A DNA stretch of 64,000 bases, taken from the NCBI RefSeq assembly GCF_051486985.1, contig NZ_JAHVDV010000026.1, forward strand, positions 11,071 through 75,070, read 5' to 3'. The position numbers and the translations under genes were made by a program. Under the pieces are notes generated by a model. That model was not told where the DNA came from, did not search any database, and saw nothing but the letters and a program-made list of their open reading frames with translations. This document shows positions 43,897 through 52,059 of the stretch, piece by piece. Source of the stretch: CBFFRJ01 sp051486985 (lineage in GTDB: Bacteria > Pseudomonadota > Gammaproteobacteria > Enterobacterales > Enterobacteriaceae). Position 1 is the first letter of the stretch. Every line of letters begins with the position of its first letter.

Positions 43897-44112
43897 CTAC
43901 CCTTACGTAGTTAATCCTGATGTAACGCTCAGCCACTAATTCTAAAATTATTGGCCACTATTCCGGTTCAAAACCGGGACAGGGAGCTATCTATGCCCGG
44001 CATAATAAACGCTGCAACTTCAAATAGAAGCAATTAAAGATACTGCCGTTTATAACAGCCAGGACGTTACCCATAATTGATTATCCCTTAAACAGGAGGG
44101 CTTACCATAACT

Positions 44113-44328
44113 ATGGAAAAACAAACCGATAATGATGGTTTGACAAAAGAAGAATTAATTCGTGAAGCAATCGGTATTGCGACTACACAACTGATTAGAA
44201 AAGGTCTTCCGGTGACTACTCGCGGTCTGATCCAAATTCTGATGCAGGAAGAGGAGAATACAGAGATGGCAGAACGTAAAGCAATTTATCAGGACGCACG
44301 GAAACGCGTGCAGCAAAAAATGCAGTAA
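44113..44328 (+). CDS. YmgA-like small connector paralogue B
   Basis: 71 residues: KEELIREAIGIATTQLIRKGLPVTTRGLIQILMQEEENTEMAERKAIYQDARKRV. This fits the YmgA two-helix core, with a basic end. An AGGAGGG lies 12 bases upstream, rather far from the ATG, so translation may be modest. 216 bases separate it from paralogue A. No partner proteins other than its relatives are adjacent. Confidence 0.65.
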   Translation: MEKQTDNDGLTKEELIREAIGIATTQLIRKGLPVTTRGLIQILMQEEENTEMAERKAIYQDARKRVQQKMQ

Positions 44329-44393
44329 TTTATTCAATAATAACAGTCGCTAATAAAGTTGGCAGCATGAGTTTCAACCATGAGGAGGATATA

Positions 44394-44633
44394 ATGAAAA
44401 CCACCACTAGGTTAACCGACATGCTTATTTGCGAGGCAACGGCTCAGTTACTGGAGTCGCAGTCAAAAATAACGTATGCCAACCTGATACGACAGTTAAG
44501 GGACGAGCGCATGATGACTGACGATAATGACCAGCGATTGCACTATACCCTGGCCATCGGACAAGTTCGCGCTCATGAGCTTTTGTATAAAAACTACCTT
44601 GTGCAACCCGAGATAACCAGCATGAGTAGCTAA
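44394..44633 (+). CDS. YmgA-like small connector paralogue C
   Basis: 79 residues from 44394 with GAGGAGG seven bases upstream. LTDMLICEATAQLLESQSKITYANLIRQLRDERMMTDDNDQRLHYTLAIGQVRAHEL is a YmgA-type core. The gap to paralogue B is only 65 bases, so B and C may be one transcript. Function inferred from family only. Confidence 0.68.
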   Translation: MKTTTRLTDMLICEATAQLLESQSKITYANLIRQLRDERMMTDDNDQRLHYTLAIGQVRAHELLYKNYLVQPEITSMSS

Positions 44634-44856
44634 CGACAGCCCTGGGGCATCTTATGCCGCCAGGGTTGATTACGTTCAATATTTCCCAAAATCAGGTCAT
44701 TAATCTCAGCATTTCTCCCAGTCTGCACACTTTCATTTCCGGGATATCCTTTCAATTCTTTCTCTCAGATGACACAATGCGAAGCGCGCATTTTTGCGCC
44801 ATGTTTTAGCGCGCTGTCATATAGATATTTTCCTCTACTTAAAGAAAAGGTTAAAT

Positions 44857-45099
44857 ATGAGTGACTCACGTAGTGATGGTCGGGACAAGATAGTACTGCC
44901 GCCGGGAGGAGAAATGCTCTGTATTGAGCAGACCCTCGGCGCTATCGTTGTGGAAATGATCCGTGAAGGACGAATCATTACTCGCCAAAGCCTGTGTGTG
45001 GCGGTAGCGGGGCGCATTGATCAAACCACCCCTGCCGTCCTTGAAGCCCACTATGCAGATATTCTGCGTCTGCTACTGACCCAGAAACTGGGTGAGTGA
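44857..45099 (+). CDS. YcgZ-like connector paralogue
   Basis: 80 residues from 44857. CIEQTLGAIVVEMIREGRIITRQSLCVAVAGRIDQTTPAVLEAHYADILRLLL matches YcgZ (ETLGxIVxEILKDGRxLxRKSLCxKLLxRL...HY..LIGLLF) almost position for position. It precedes a YmgA paralogue by 49 bases, reproducing the ycgZ-ymgA order of the core operon and suggesting block duplication. A CTCTACTTAA near 44834 is a possible sigma S-type -10, very close to the start, so it would give a short leader. Confidence 0.78.
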   Translation: MSDSRSDGRDKIVLPPGGEMLCIEQTLGAIVVEMIREGRIITRQSLCVAVAGRIDQTTPAVLEAHYADILRLLLTQKLGE

Positions 45100-45148
45100 G
45101 GCAACCCGTATGTTCGGGTCAGGCAGAATAAAAACTAAGGAAGGCACC

Positions 45149-45463
45149 ATGTACAAAAATGCCAAAGAAAGCCTTGTTGAAATCGTAATTGGTGACGCCA
45201 TTCTTGAACTGCTGGAAGCTGATGCGCCTATCTCTCATGAGGCACTACTGGGGCTACTGATTCGCCATTGCGAAACGGAAACCCGTGAAACAAGACGGGA
45301 TGCGCTGGCGGCTGCGATAGAAGAAATTCGTCGGACTTATTCCTTTTCGAGCGATAAAAGAAAAGGGGCGACGCAATGGGGAGGCGATAAAAATTGCGGT
45401 TCAGACACGCTAATGCACTATCTTAATAACGATCCTCCCACGCGGGGAGAAAAAAAGCATTGA
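45149..45463 (+). CDS. YmgA-like connector paralogue D
   Basis: 104 residues from 45149, with AAGGAAGG upstream. ESLVEIVIGDAILELLEADAPISHEALLGLLIRHCETETRETRRDALAAAIEEIRRTYS is the YmgA core; the polar tail (about 40 residues, ending GEKKH) is like the long tail of the canonical YmgA at 40205, which ends RSKKH. Second gene of a duplicated ycgZ-ymgA pair. The third member, AriR-like, is next door but on the opposite strand. Confidence 0.78.
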   Translation: MYKNAKESLVEIVIGDAILELLEADAPISHEALLGLLIRHCETETRETRRDALAAAIEEIRRTYSFSSDKRKGATQWGGDKNCGSDTLMHYLNNDPPTRGEKKH

Positions 45464-45499
45464 TTTATTAGCGGTTTATTTTCATTTTTATCTACTGAA

Positions 45500-45748
45500 T
45501 CACAAATCATCAGGTGTTGTTCTGACGACCATTTCCAGTGCGCTGCGGTATAAAGCGGATCGTTGCGGATCGCGTTCCTCTTCGAGGTGACGAATGATCG
45601 CCAGGATGACAGCTTTGTTGCTGACAGGAAAACCCAGCCCTCTGAGTTCATCTTCTACCGTTTTGATAAAAGCCGTTTCAGCACTGTATACCGGTAAACG
45701 GATTGTCTGAGTGGGGTTTAGAAACTCAACTCTGGTACTCATCGTCAT
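45500..45748 (-). CDS. AriR-like connector paralogue
   Basis: 82 residues with GGAGGGA seven bases before the ATG at 45748. The C-terminal 50 residues (VEDELRGLGFPVSNKAVILAIIRHLEEERDPQRSALYRSALEMVV, ending TTPDDL) follow AriR closely (NKxIIxxLIxxLE...R.xLEIV...T.DD). The first 25 residues are unrelated. It is convergent with YmgA-like paralogue D. With it, the right-hand set contains all three classes: YcgZ, YmgA and AriR. Confidence 0.78.
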   Translation of the reverse strand: MTMSTRVEFLNPTQTIRLPVYSAETAFIKTVEDELRGLGFPVSNKAVILAIIRHLEEERDPQRSALYRSALEMVVRTTPDDL

Positions 45749-46640
45749 TTCAGTCCCTCCTTAATGTTACGGCATCAGTACATCAGAAAAATCTCTATTA
45801 TCAATTAAAAGTAGCTTGTTTTTAGTTTTGTGCATACTTCTGCGAAAATAATTAATCTCTATGCAGAACAAGCAGCTCTTAGGGAAGGTTTTAACCCGCC
45901 TGTTACGATGCGCCTTGATGGAAGATCTCCGTACCTGAAGGCACTCCCTGCGCCTGATGCCCAAAAAATGCCACCGCACGACCACGTTTTTAACCCGCTG
46001 ATTCACGGCAACAGGTGGTAAGACAGGAGCTTTTCAACCCGTAGGTTTACAACTGCTTAAAATTTATAACAGTGAACCAGCCGGATTGCGGATGTTTGTT
46101 GCCGTTTTTAACTCTCCACCGAGACACTGTTTTGCTGCACCCTGGCGCAAATTTCCCACATACTTAACTCAGACGACATCTGTCTGTCTTATACAATATT
46201 ATGCTTTTCCCTTGCGCCAGGTTTCCGCCCGAAAACATGAAAGACACTTATATATAGGGCTGCTGAATTGGGGTGTCGTCTGGCTTATCTGTTTTTGTTA
46301 ATAATTTGTGAAATTAGCTATATAAGTAATATGAATGTATTTCAAGTGAAAATATATCCGCGATCATATGATAATAAAAATCGATATTTCTTAATTTAAT
46401 CAATGGATTATATTTCTGCTTTAAGGCCGATTTTCGCCGTTTGTTACCGCGGGCCTGGTTAGTGACCATAAGTTAAATAGCTTGTAGCGATCATTGAAAT
46501 AATCGCGATAGTTAAAACCTATCAAAAGATAAATATTGATCATTTAAAACAATTTTTAAAGATCCGTAATAAATGATTAGAATGTGTAATGTATGGCGAA
46601 ATGTGAAAGTATTCTTGCCGGTCAATGGAACAATAAATAA
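45749..46640. other. Intergenic region, no firm gene
   Basis: About 890 bases. Open frames at 45830-46021 (GTG start, no ribosome site) and 46086-46301 are not convincing. The composition turns strongly AT-rich from 46300, continuous with the EAL pseudogene. It probably contains the promoter of the AriR-like gene near 45760-45830. Confidence 0.55.
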
Positions 46641-47381
46641 ATGGAAACAAGGATTTTTGAATTCGAGGATGAAAAGTTTCATATGACTGCGGCTTTTCAG
46701 CCGATTGTAAGTCTGCATGCACAAAAAATTGACCAGTACGAAGCCCTCGCCCGATTTAAAAATGAAAATGGAACGCAAGTATCCACATAAACAGTAATAG
46801 ATAAAGCAGAAAGAACGGGCTCGGTTAATATAATTACAGATTTTATTTTTAAACTAATTTGTAGTTTGATTGCAAAAAAACAGAATCTAAAAGTATCATT
46901 TAATTTTTCTCACTCACTACTGAATGATACGACATATCCTGAAAAATTTTATTTAGAATGCGCCTGCCAGGGTGTCAATCCACAAAACATTGAAATAGAA
47001 ATAAGCGAAAAAGTGACCAAAGAGCAGCTCATCCAGTGTGAGAGATTTTTAAAAGAAGCAAAGGAGTATGGTTTTTCGATCTCACTTGATGACTTTGGTG
47101 CGGGTAATATTCAGTTAGAAAGTTTGGGTTTATTTGATTTTGATACCATTAAATTAGATCGTTCGATAGTCGATGGTATCGGGCGCAATGAGGCTAAACG
47201 ACTTTCGCTTCATACTATCCTGACCACTATTTTTCGCCTTAACGTCAATATCATTTGCGAAGGTGTGGAAAAGAAAGCCGATCTCAACCTGCTTAAAAAG
47301 TATAAAAATATCGGTGTCCAGGGGTATATCTTCTATTACCCCTTAACCCTCCATCAGTTTAAGCTTATGGAGGGAATGTAG
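46641..47381 (+). pseudogene. EAL-domain protein with one nonsense codon
   Basis: Reading from ATG at 46641, one frame covers a whole EAL domain except for a single TAA at 46788-46790. Before it: AAFQPIVSLHAQKIDQYEALARFK. After it: TVIDKAERTG and on to FSISLDDFGAGNIQLESLG, LDRSIVDGIG, VNIICEGVE and GVQGYIFYYP. E of EAL, DDFGAG and EGVE are kept, so the ancestor could have bound or cut cyclic-di-GMP. Very AT-rich. There is no sensory domain; it resembles the stand-alone EAL proteins. A restart at 46866 would give 171 residues lacking the EAL glutamate. Confidence 0.8.
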
Positions 47382-47530
47382 CCGGTTAAACGTAGGCGTT
47401 CTTTCTTCTGGCACGTGGTGTGCCTGCCGCAAGAAAGTTTTATCTCCTCTCTGACCAGATGTCCGAACCCGTATCTGCCGGGCCGGTCGCTCTCCGCTTT
47501 TCTGCTTCCTCACTCAGGGATTTGGTGTAT

Positions 47531-47556
47531 TATACGTTTCATATATAAAACGTATA
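47531..47556. promoter_or_regulatory. Palindrome before the ParD-like gene
   Basis: TATACGTTT and AAACGTATA are exact inverted copies around an eight-base AT-rich spacer, nine bases before the ATG at 47566. A site this close to the start, within a TATTATA-rich promoter, suggests autorepression by the ribbon-helix-helix-like product. Confidence 0.65.
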
Positions 47557-47565
47557 CGGTGAGTT

Positions 47566-47817
47566 ATGGGCATTGTAAAAATCTCCGATCTGATGCATGA
47601 GAACCTGCGGTTGGCCAGTAATGCGCTAAGCCGTTCAGTCAACGCGCAGGCAGAACACTGGCTTAAAGTGGGCATGCTGGCTGAACTCTACCCACACCTC
47701 ACTCATCAGCAGCTGACGCGGCTGCTTATTCAGGCAGAGCGCAATGGTGGCGTCGATATTCATACCCTTATCGACGGCGAAGCCCTTTCAATACCGATGG
47801 AGCAGGAAGCACAGTGA
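47566..47817 (+). CDS. ParD-like protein
   Basis: 83 residues: MGIVKISDLMHENLRLASNALSRSVNAQAEHWLKVGMLAEL is the pattern of the ParD-like antitoxin family (PF11903 as I recall), a ribbon-helix-helix-type fold. Usually such proteins repress their own operon and neutralise a partner. Here the next gene, overlapping by four bases (GTGA), is not a ParE but a methionine aminopeptidase. Preceded by a palindrome and a GGTGAG ribosome site. The partnership is inferred from coupling. Confidence 0.8.
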   Translation: MGIVKISDLMHENLRLASNALSRSVNAQAEHWLKVGMLAELYPHLTHQQLTRLLIQAERNGGVDIHTLIDGEALSIPMEQEAQ

Positions 47818-48599
47818 GTAACGTAAAAATTCATACTCAACAAGAGGTTGAGATGGCGCGTGCGGCCGGGCATGCGGCCGCGAACGTGCTGGAGATGATC
47901 AAGCACCATGTGCGCCCGGGCGTCACCACCGACGAACTCGACACGCTCTGTCACGACTATATTCGCGATACGCTCAAGGTTATTCCGGCGAATATTGGTT
48001 ATCACGGCTATACCCGCACCGTCTGCACGTCGGTCAACCATGTGGTCTGTCACGGTATTCCTTCCGCTAAGGTCTTGAAAAAAGGCGATATCGTTAATAT
48101 CGACGTGGCCATCATCAAAGACGGCTGGTATGGCGATACCAGTCGTATGTACGTGGTTGGCGAACCGTCGGTTCGTGCCAACAGACTGATCAACGTGACT
48201 TACGAGGCGATGGTTGCGGGTATCCGGGTGGTAAAACCGGGCGCAACACTGGGGGATGTCGGTGCTGCTATCCAGCAGGTTGCGGAAGGCGCAGGGTTCT
48301 CAGTAGTAAGAGAGTATTGCGGACACGGTGTGGGACAAATTTATCATGATGAGCCCCAGGTACTGCATTACGGCAAGCCGGGTACGGGCCTGGTGCTGAA
48401 AGAGGGGATGATCTTTACCATCGAGCCGATGATAAACGCCGGGAAAGCGGCGACCAGCGTGCTTTCCGATGGCTGGACGGTGGTAACTAAAGACCGTTCG
48501 CTCTCAGCCCAGTGGGAACATATGGTCGCCGTCACTTCCACCGGGTTTGACGTTCTCACACCGTGGCCCGATCCGTCAGAGGTGTATCCGGTGCCCTGA
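47814..48599 (+). CDS. Type I methionine aminopeptidase, second copy
   Basis: 261 residues from a GTG that overlaps the stop of the ParD-like gene. Removes the initiator methionine from proteins. Clearly related to E. coli Map but diverged; all five metal ligands appear present: two Asp in NIDVAIIKDGWYGDTSR, His in YCGHGVGQIYHDEPQ, Glu in FTIEPMINAG and Glu in QWEHMVAV. The housekeeping map lies beside rpsB in enterobacteria, so this is an accessory paralogue. Its end overlaps the convergent LysR gene by 44 bases. The coupling to a DNA-binding antitoxin-like protein is unusual. Confidence 0.88.
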   Translation: MSNVKIHTQQEVEMARAAGHAAANVLEMIKHHVRPGVTTDELDTLCHDYIRDTLKVIPANIGYHGYTRTVCTSVNHVVCHGIPSAKVLKKGDIVNIDVAIIKDGWYGDTSRMYVVGEPSVRANRLINVTYEAMVAGIRVVKPGATLGDVGAAIQQVAEGAGFSVVREYCGHGVGQIYHDEPQVLHYGKPGTGLVLKEGMIFTIEPMINAGKAATSVLSDGWTVVTKDRSLSAQWEHMVAVTSTGFDVLTPWPDPSEVYPVP

Positions 48600-49494
48600 T
48601 TTCAAGAGCGCTGAGGGCGTTCAGTAGCGCGTCCACTTTCGGCAGTAACTGTTTGCGACGCGGCCAGACGAGCGTCAGCGCCAGCCCCTCCGGTTGTACG
48701 TCTGGTAATACTATCTCGAGTTCACCGGAGGCCAGCTGATTACGAATAAGCCATGTCGGGCTTTGCGCAACCCCCAGCCCGGCGCAGACAGCCTGAATCT
48801 GAGCATCCACATCCCCCAGCGCCATGCGAAAGGGGACCGTGCGCCAGCGCAGATGATTATCTTCGGTGATAAACAGCCAGGGCTTTACCGTCCCGTCGAC
48901 GCGTTCATACAAAATGGCCTGATGCTGCAGTAACGCTTCCACAGTCTGCGGCCTGCCGTGCGCTTTGAGATAGGCAGGCGAGGCGCAAAACACCATCTTT
49001 TCACGTCCCAGCAGTTTGCACCCCAACGAGGCGGGCAGCGGCCCGGTGTCGCCAATCCGCACGGCAACATCAATTCCCTCTTCAAAAAGATCAACAAAGC
49101 GGTCAGAGAAGGTGAGGCTGAGTTCCAGCTCCGGGTTTTGCTGGCAGAAGGGGATAAGCAGCGGCATGACGCTTACTCGTCCGTAGGTGTTTGGCACCGC
49201 GAGGCGCAGCCGCCCTGAAGGAATGATGCGCTGGGCCGCCAGCACCGATTCGGCTTCCGCCAGCTCTTCCATGATGCGGATACAGGTCTGGTAATAGGCC
49301 TGTCCGGCATCGGTCAGCTGCAGGTGGCGGGTGGTGCGTTCGAGCAGGCGCGACCCCAGTCGGGCTTCCAGCCGACTCACGCTTTTGCTGATGGCAGAAC
49401 CGGTCACGTGCAGGCGTGTTGCGGCGGCGGTAAAGCTGCCGCTCTCGACGCTTGCCACAAAGGGGACGATATCTTTCAGGCGCTGATCGTGCAT
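48556..49494 (-). CDS. LysR-type regulator
   Basis: 312 residues. Winged helix at 1-62 (ESGSFTAAATRLHVTGSAISKSVSRLEARLGSRLL), then a CrgA-like effector domain (GRLRLAVPNTYGRVSVMPLLIPF). It is divergent from a Rossmann-fold reductase gene across 100 bases, so it most likely controls that gene. The 3' end overlaps the methionine aminopeptidase gene, an antisense overlap. Confidence 0.85.
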   Translation of the reverse strand: MHDQRLKDIVPFVASVESGSFTAAATRLHVTGSAISKSVSRLEARLGSRLLERTTRHLQLTDAGQAYYQTCIRIMEELAEAESVLAAQRIIPSGRLRLAVPNTYGRVSVMPLLIPFCQQNPELELSLTFSDRFVDLFEEGIDVAVRIGDTGPLPASLGCKLLGREKMVFCASPAYLKAHGRPQTVEALLQHQAILYERVDGTVKPWLFITEDNHLRWRTVPFRMALGDVDAQIQAVCAGLGVAQSPTWLIRNQLASGELEIVLPDVQPEGLALTLVWPRRKQLLPKVDALLNALSALEIRAPDTPLTDRATV

Positions 49495-49594
49495 GGATTC
49501 ATGAACTCAGGTTGAGAATGATGTGAATTAATGCCAGAGATAAGAATGCTGTTCTCTATTAGTCTACTCATTAACCTGATGAGGAGATACCTGA

Positions 49595-50662
49595 ATGCAG
49601 AAACAAGCCCTGATAGTCGGCATTAGCGGTGTTATCGGCCGGGCGCTGGCAGAAAAACTGAAAGCGGAAGGTTGGAATGTTGCGGGCCTTTCACGTGGCC
49701 GGGGTGCCGTACCGGAAGGCTGCACCAGCCTGATCGCCGATTTAACCGACAGCGATGCCGTAAACAAGGCGCTGGCGTCCGTTAAGCCTGATGCGCTGTT
49801 CTTTAGCGTCTGGGCGCGTCAGGAGAACGAAAAAGCCAACATCCGTGTGAACAGCCTGATGGTGAAAAACGTCATTGACGCGCTGGGCGAGCGGTTGAGC
49901 GGCGCACATGTGGCGCTGGTAACCGGACTAAAACACTACCTTGGCCCCTTTGAAGCCTATGGCAAAGGCGCGGTGCCCGTGACGCCGTTTCGTGAAGAGC
50001 AGGGCCGTCAGCCGGTTGAGAATTTTTATTACGCTCAGGAAGACGAGATCTTCGCCGGAGCGGAAAAATATGGTTATCGCTGGAGCGTTCACCGCCCGCA
50101 TTCCATTATTGGTTACGCCGTTGGAAACGCTATGAATATGGGGCTGACGCTCGCCGTGTATGCCACGCTGTGCCGTGAAAAGGGATGGCCCTTTATCTTC
50201 CCCGGCTCTGAGCAGCAGTGGAACGGCGTGTCCGACGTCACCGATGCCGGTCTTCTGGCAGAGCAGTTGTGCTGGGCCACCTCAAGTCCGAACGCAGCCA
50301 ACGAAGATTTTAATGCGGTGAACGGCGACGTGTTTCGCTGGAACTGGTTATGGCCGCGTCTCGCCGCCTGGTTTGGTATTGAGGCCGTCGGGTTTAACGG
50401 CACCCCGGCTCCGCTGGAAGGGCGGATGCAGGAGGCTAACGCTGCCTGGGCGGAGATTGCCCATCGTTACCAGTTAAAAGAGCACGATCTGACACGTCTG
50501 GCTTCCTGGTGGCATACGGATGCCGATCTCGGTCGTCCGATGGAGGCCTTCACCGACATGAGCAAAAGCCGCAAAGCAGGTTTCATCGGTTATCGCAGCA
50601 CGCTGGACGCCTTCACTCAGCTCTTTGAGCGGCTAAAAGCGGAAAATATCCTGCCACGCTAA
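49595..50662 (+). CDS. PRISE-like SDR oxidoreductase
   Basis: 355 residues. N-terminal dinucleotide motif VGISGVIGRALAEKL, then the features of the extended/atypical SDRs related to plant progesterone 5-beta-reductase and iridoid synthase: VTGLKHYLGPFEAYGKG, NFYYAQEDEIF (Tyr in NFYYxxED) and WSVHRPHSIIGYA. These enzymes reduce enones with NADPH. In bacteria their substrate is mostly unknown. Probably monocistronic and controlled by the divergent LysR. Ribosome site GAGGAG. Confidence 0.85.
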   Translation: MQKQALIVGISGVIGRALAEKLKAEGWNVAGLSRGRGAVPEGCTSLIADLTDSDAVNKALASVKPDALFFSVWARQENEKANIRVNSLMVKNVIDALGERLSGAHVALVTGLKHYLGPFEAYGKGAVPVTPFREEQGRQPVENFYYAQEDEIFAGAEKYGYRWSVHRPHSIIGYAVGNAMNMGLTLAVYATLCREKGWPFIFPGSEQQWNGVSDVTDAGLLAEQLCWATSSPNAANEDFNAVNGDVFRWNWLWPRLAAWFGIEAVGFNGTPAPLEGRMQEANAAWAEIAHRYQLKEHDLTRLASWWHTDADLGRPMEAFTDMSKSRKAGFIGYRSTLDAFTQLFERLKAENILPR

Positions 50663-50686
50663 GAGAAAATAGCCACCGAAACGGCG

Positions 50687-50724
50687 CAACAAGGTGCTAG
50701 TTTTAAAACACTGACACCTTGTTG
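50687..50724. promoter_or_regulatory. Long inverted repeat before the phosphoesterase gene
   Basis: CAACAAGGTG and CACCTTGTTG are exact inverted copies with an 18-base spacer centred on TTTTAAAA. It begins 24 bases after the SDR stop and ends 27 bases before the next ATG. It may be a terminator stem, an attenuator or an operator. Confidence 0.55.
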
Positions 50725-50751
50725 TTCTACTTTCGTTGCTATGGAGCTGTG

Positions 50752-51867
50752 ATGTTTTTTCTCTGGACGCTGTTACCGGCACTGTATATTGCTTTTCGTT
50801 TTATCTGGCGGCTCTCGCTTCCTGTCATCCCTAAGCTGCTCTTTACCCTGCTTGTGGTGCTGATTTGTCAGTTCCACTTTATCAGCAGGATGCTGTGGGG
50901 AAACATGTTCTCTCCCGAATGGCCGCGCCCGGCGATGATTGCTATCGGCACGCTGTTTGGCGCCACGGTGCTTTTTGCCGGTTTACTGTTGTTGCGCGAC
51001 CTGGCTGCGCTGCTTATCCGTCTGCTTACCCGTAAACGCCTGCCGTTTCTGCCTGTCTCCCTGCCGATGCTGGCAGGCGCCGTGGCGCTCTCGGGCATCG
51101 GCGTCTGGCAGGCGATTCAGGTTCCCGCCGTCCGCACCGTAGAGGTCAGTATCACCGGTTTACCGCCTGCATTTGAAGGCTACCGCATTGTTCAGCTTGC
51201 GGATATTCACGCAACCCGCCTTCTGCCCAGAGAGTGGGTGGAACAAATCGTGGCGAAAACCAATGCGTTAAAACCGGATCTGATCGCCCTGACCGGCGAC
51301 ATGTCTGATGGTACGCTCGGGGTTCGCTACAGCGATGTGGAGCCTCTGGCTCACCTGCGCGCGGCAGACGGGGTTTTTGCCATTACGGGCAACCATGAAT
51401 ATTACTTTGACTACCAGGAGTGGATACCCGCCTGGCAGAAGCTTGGCATCCCTTTTCTGATGAACAGCCATGTGCGTATCGCAAAAGGCGACTCCTCACT
51501 GGTGCTGGCGGGCGTAACGGACAAAATCGCCAAACGTTTCGGTTTTGATGCCCCCAACATCGAACGCGCGCTGCAGGGCACCACCGCTAACGATACGATA
51601 ATCCTGCTCGATCACCGCCCGGATACCGCAGAAAAAAATGCAGCATACGGCGTCAGGCTCCAGCTTTCCGGGCATACCCACGGCGGCATGGTGCGTGGCC
51701 TTGATGAGGCAGTGAAAGCGGTAAATGGCGGTTTTGTTTCCGGTCGTTACCAGGTCGGCAACATGACCCTTTACGTCAGCAATGGCGCAGGGCTGTGGAG
51801 CGGTTTCCCGTTACGCCTCGGGCGTCCGTCAGAAATCACGGAAATTATTATGCACGTGAACAAGTAA
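50752..51867 (+). CDS. Membrane-anchored metallophosphoesterase
   Basis: 371 residues from 50752 with ATGGAG upstream. Four membrane segments fill the first 125 residues, then a calcineurin-like catalytic domain with the five blocks: LADIHATR, TGDMSDG, GNHEYY, and GHTHGG near the end (the DH block is present as LADIH). It resembles YkuE/YaeI-type enzymes; E. coli YaeI has phosphodiesterase activity. The substrate may be a lipid-linked or nucleotide phosphodiester. No Tat signal is apparent. It stands alone, between the SDR and a chemoreceptor. Confidence 0.87.
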   Translation: MFFLWTLLPALYIAFRFIWRLSLPVIPKLLFTLLVVLICQFHFISRMLWGNMFSPEWPRPAMIAIGTLFGATVLFAGLLLLRDLAALLIRLLTRKRLPFLPVSLPMLAGAVALSGIGVWQAIQVPAVRTVEVSITGLPPAFEGYRIVQLADIHATRLLPREWVEQIVAKTNALKPDLIALTGDMSDGTLGVRYSDVEPLAHLRAADGVFAITGNHEYYFDYQEWIPAWQKLGIPFLMNSHVRIAKGDSSLVLAGVTDKIAKRFGFDAPNIERALQGTTANDTIILLDHRPDTAEKNAAYGVRLQLSGHTHGGMVRGLDEAVKAVNGGFVSGRYQVGNMTLYVSNGAGLWSGFPLRLGRPSEITEIIMHVNK

Positions 51868-51976
51868 TCCCCGAAGATAAGTATTCCCTTGCATCGCTGA
51901 GTCAGCCCCTGGCTCAGCGCTTTCCCCCCTAACTCCTTTAAAAATATTGTGAAAATAAATTAATTCATATTTGGTT

Positions 51977-52003
51977 TAAGTGTTAACGGCTTTTTACCGA
52001 TAT
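51977..52003 (+). promoter_or_regulatory. FliA (sigma 28) promoter
   Basis: TAAG, 15 bases, then ACCGATAT. The consensus is TAAA-N15-GCCGATAA; spacing is exact and both boxes are close. Located 57 bases before the chemoreceptor start, as for class 3 flagellar genes. Confidence 0.75.
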
Positions 52004-52059
52004 ATGAATTATGAGTCGTTGGGTTAATTGCCAGAGGGCGACTGCCCAGGTGGGGAAAG

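Noticed and set aside
45830..46301. Two small open frames (45830-46021 and 46086-46301)
   Set aside because: The first has a GTG without ribosome site and a low-complexity Pro-rich sequence; the second has no features of a real protein. Left as non-coding.
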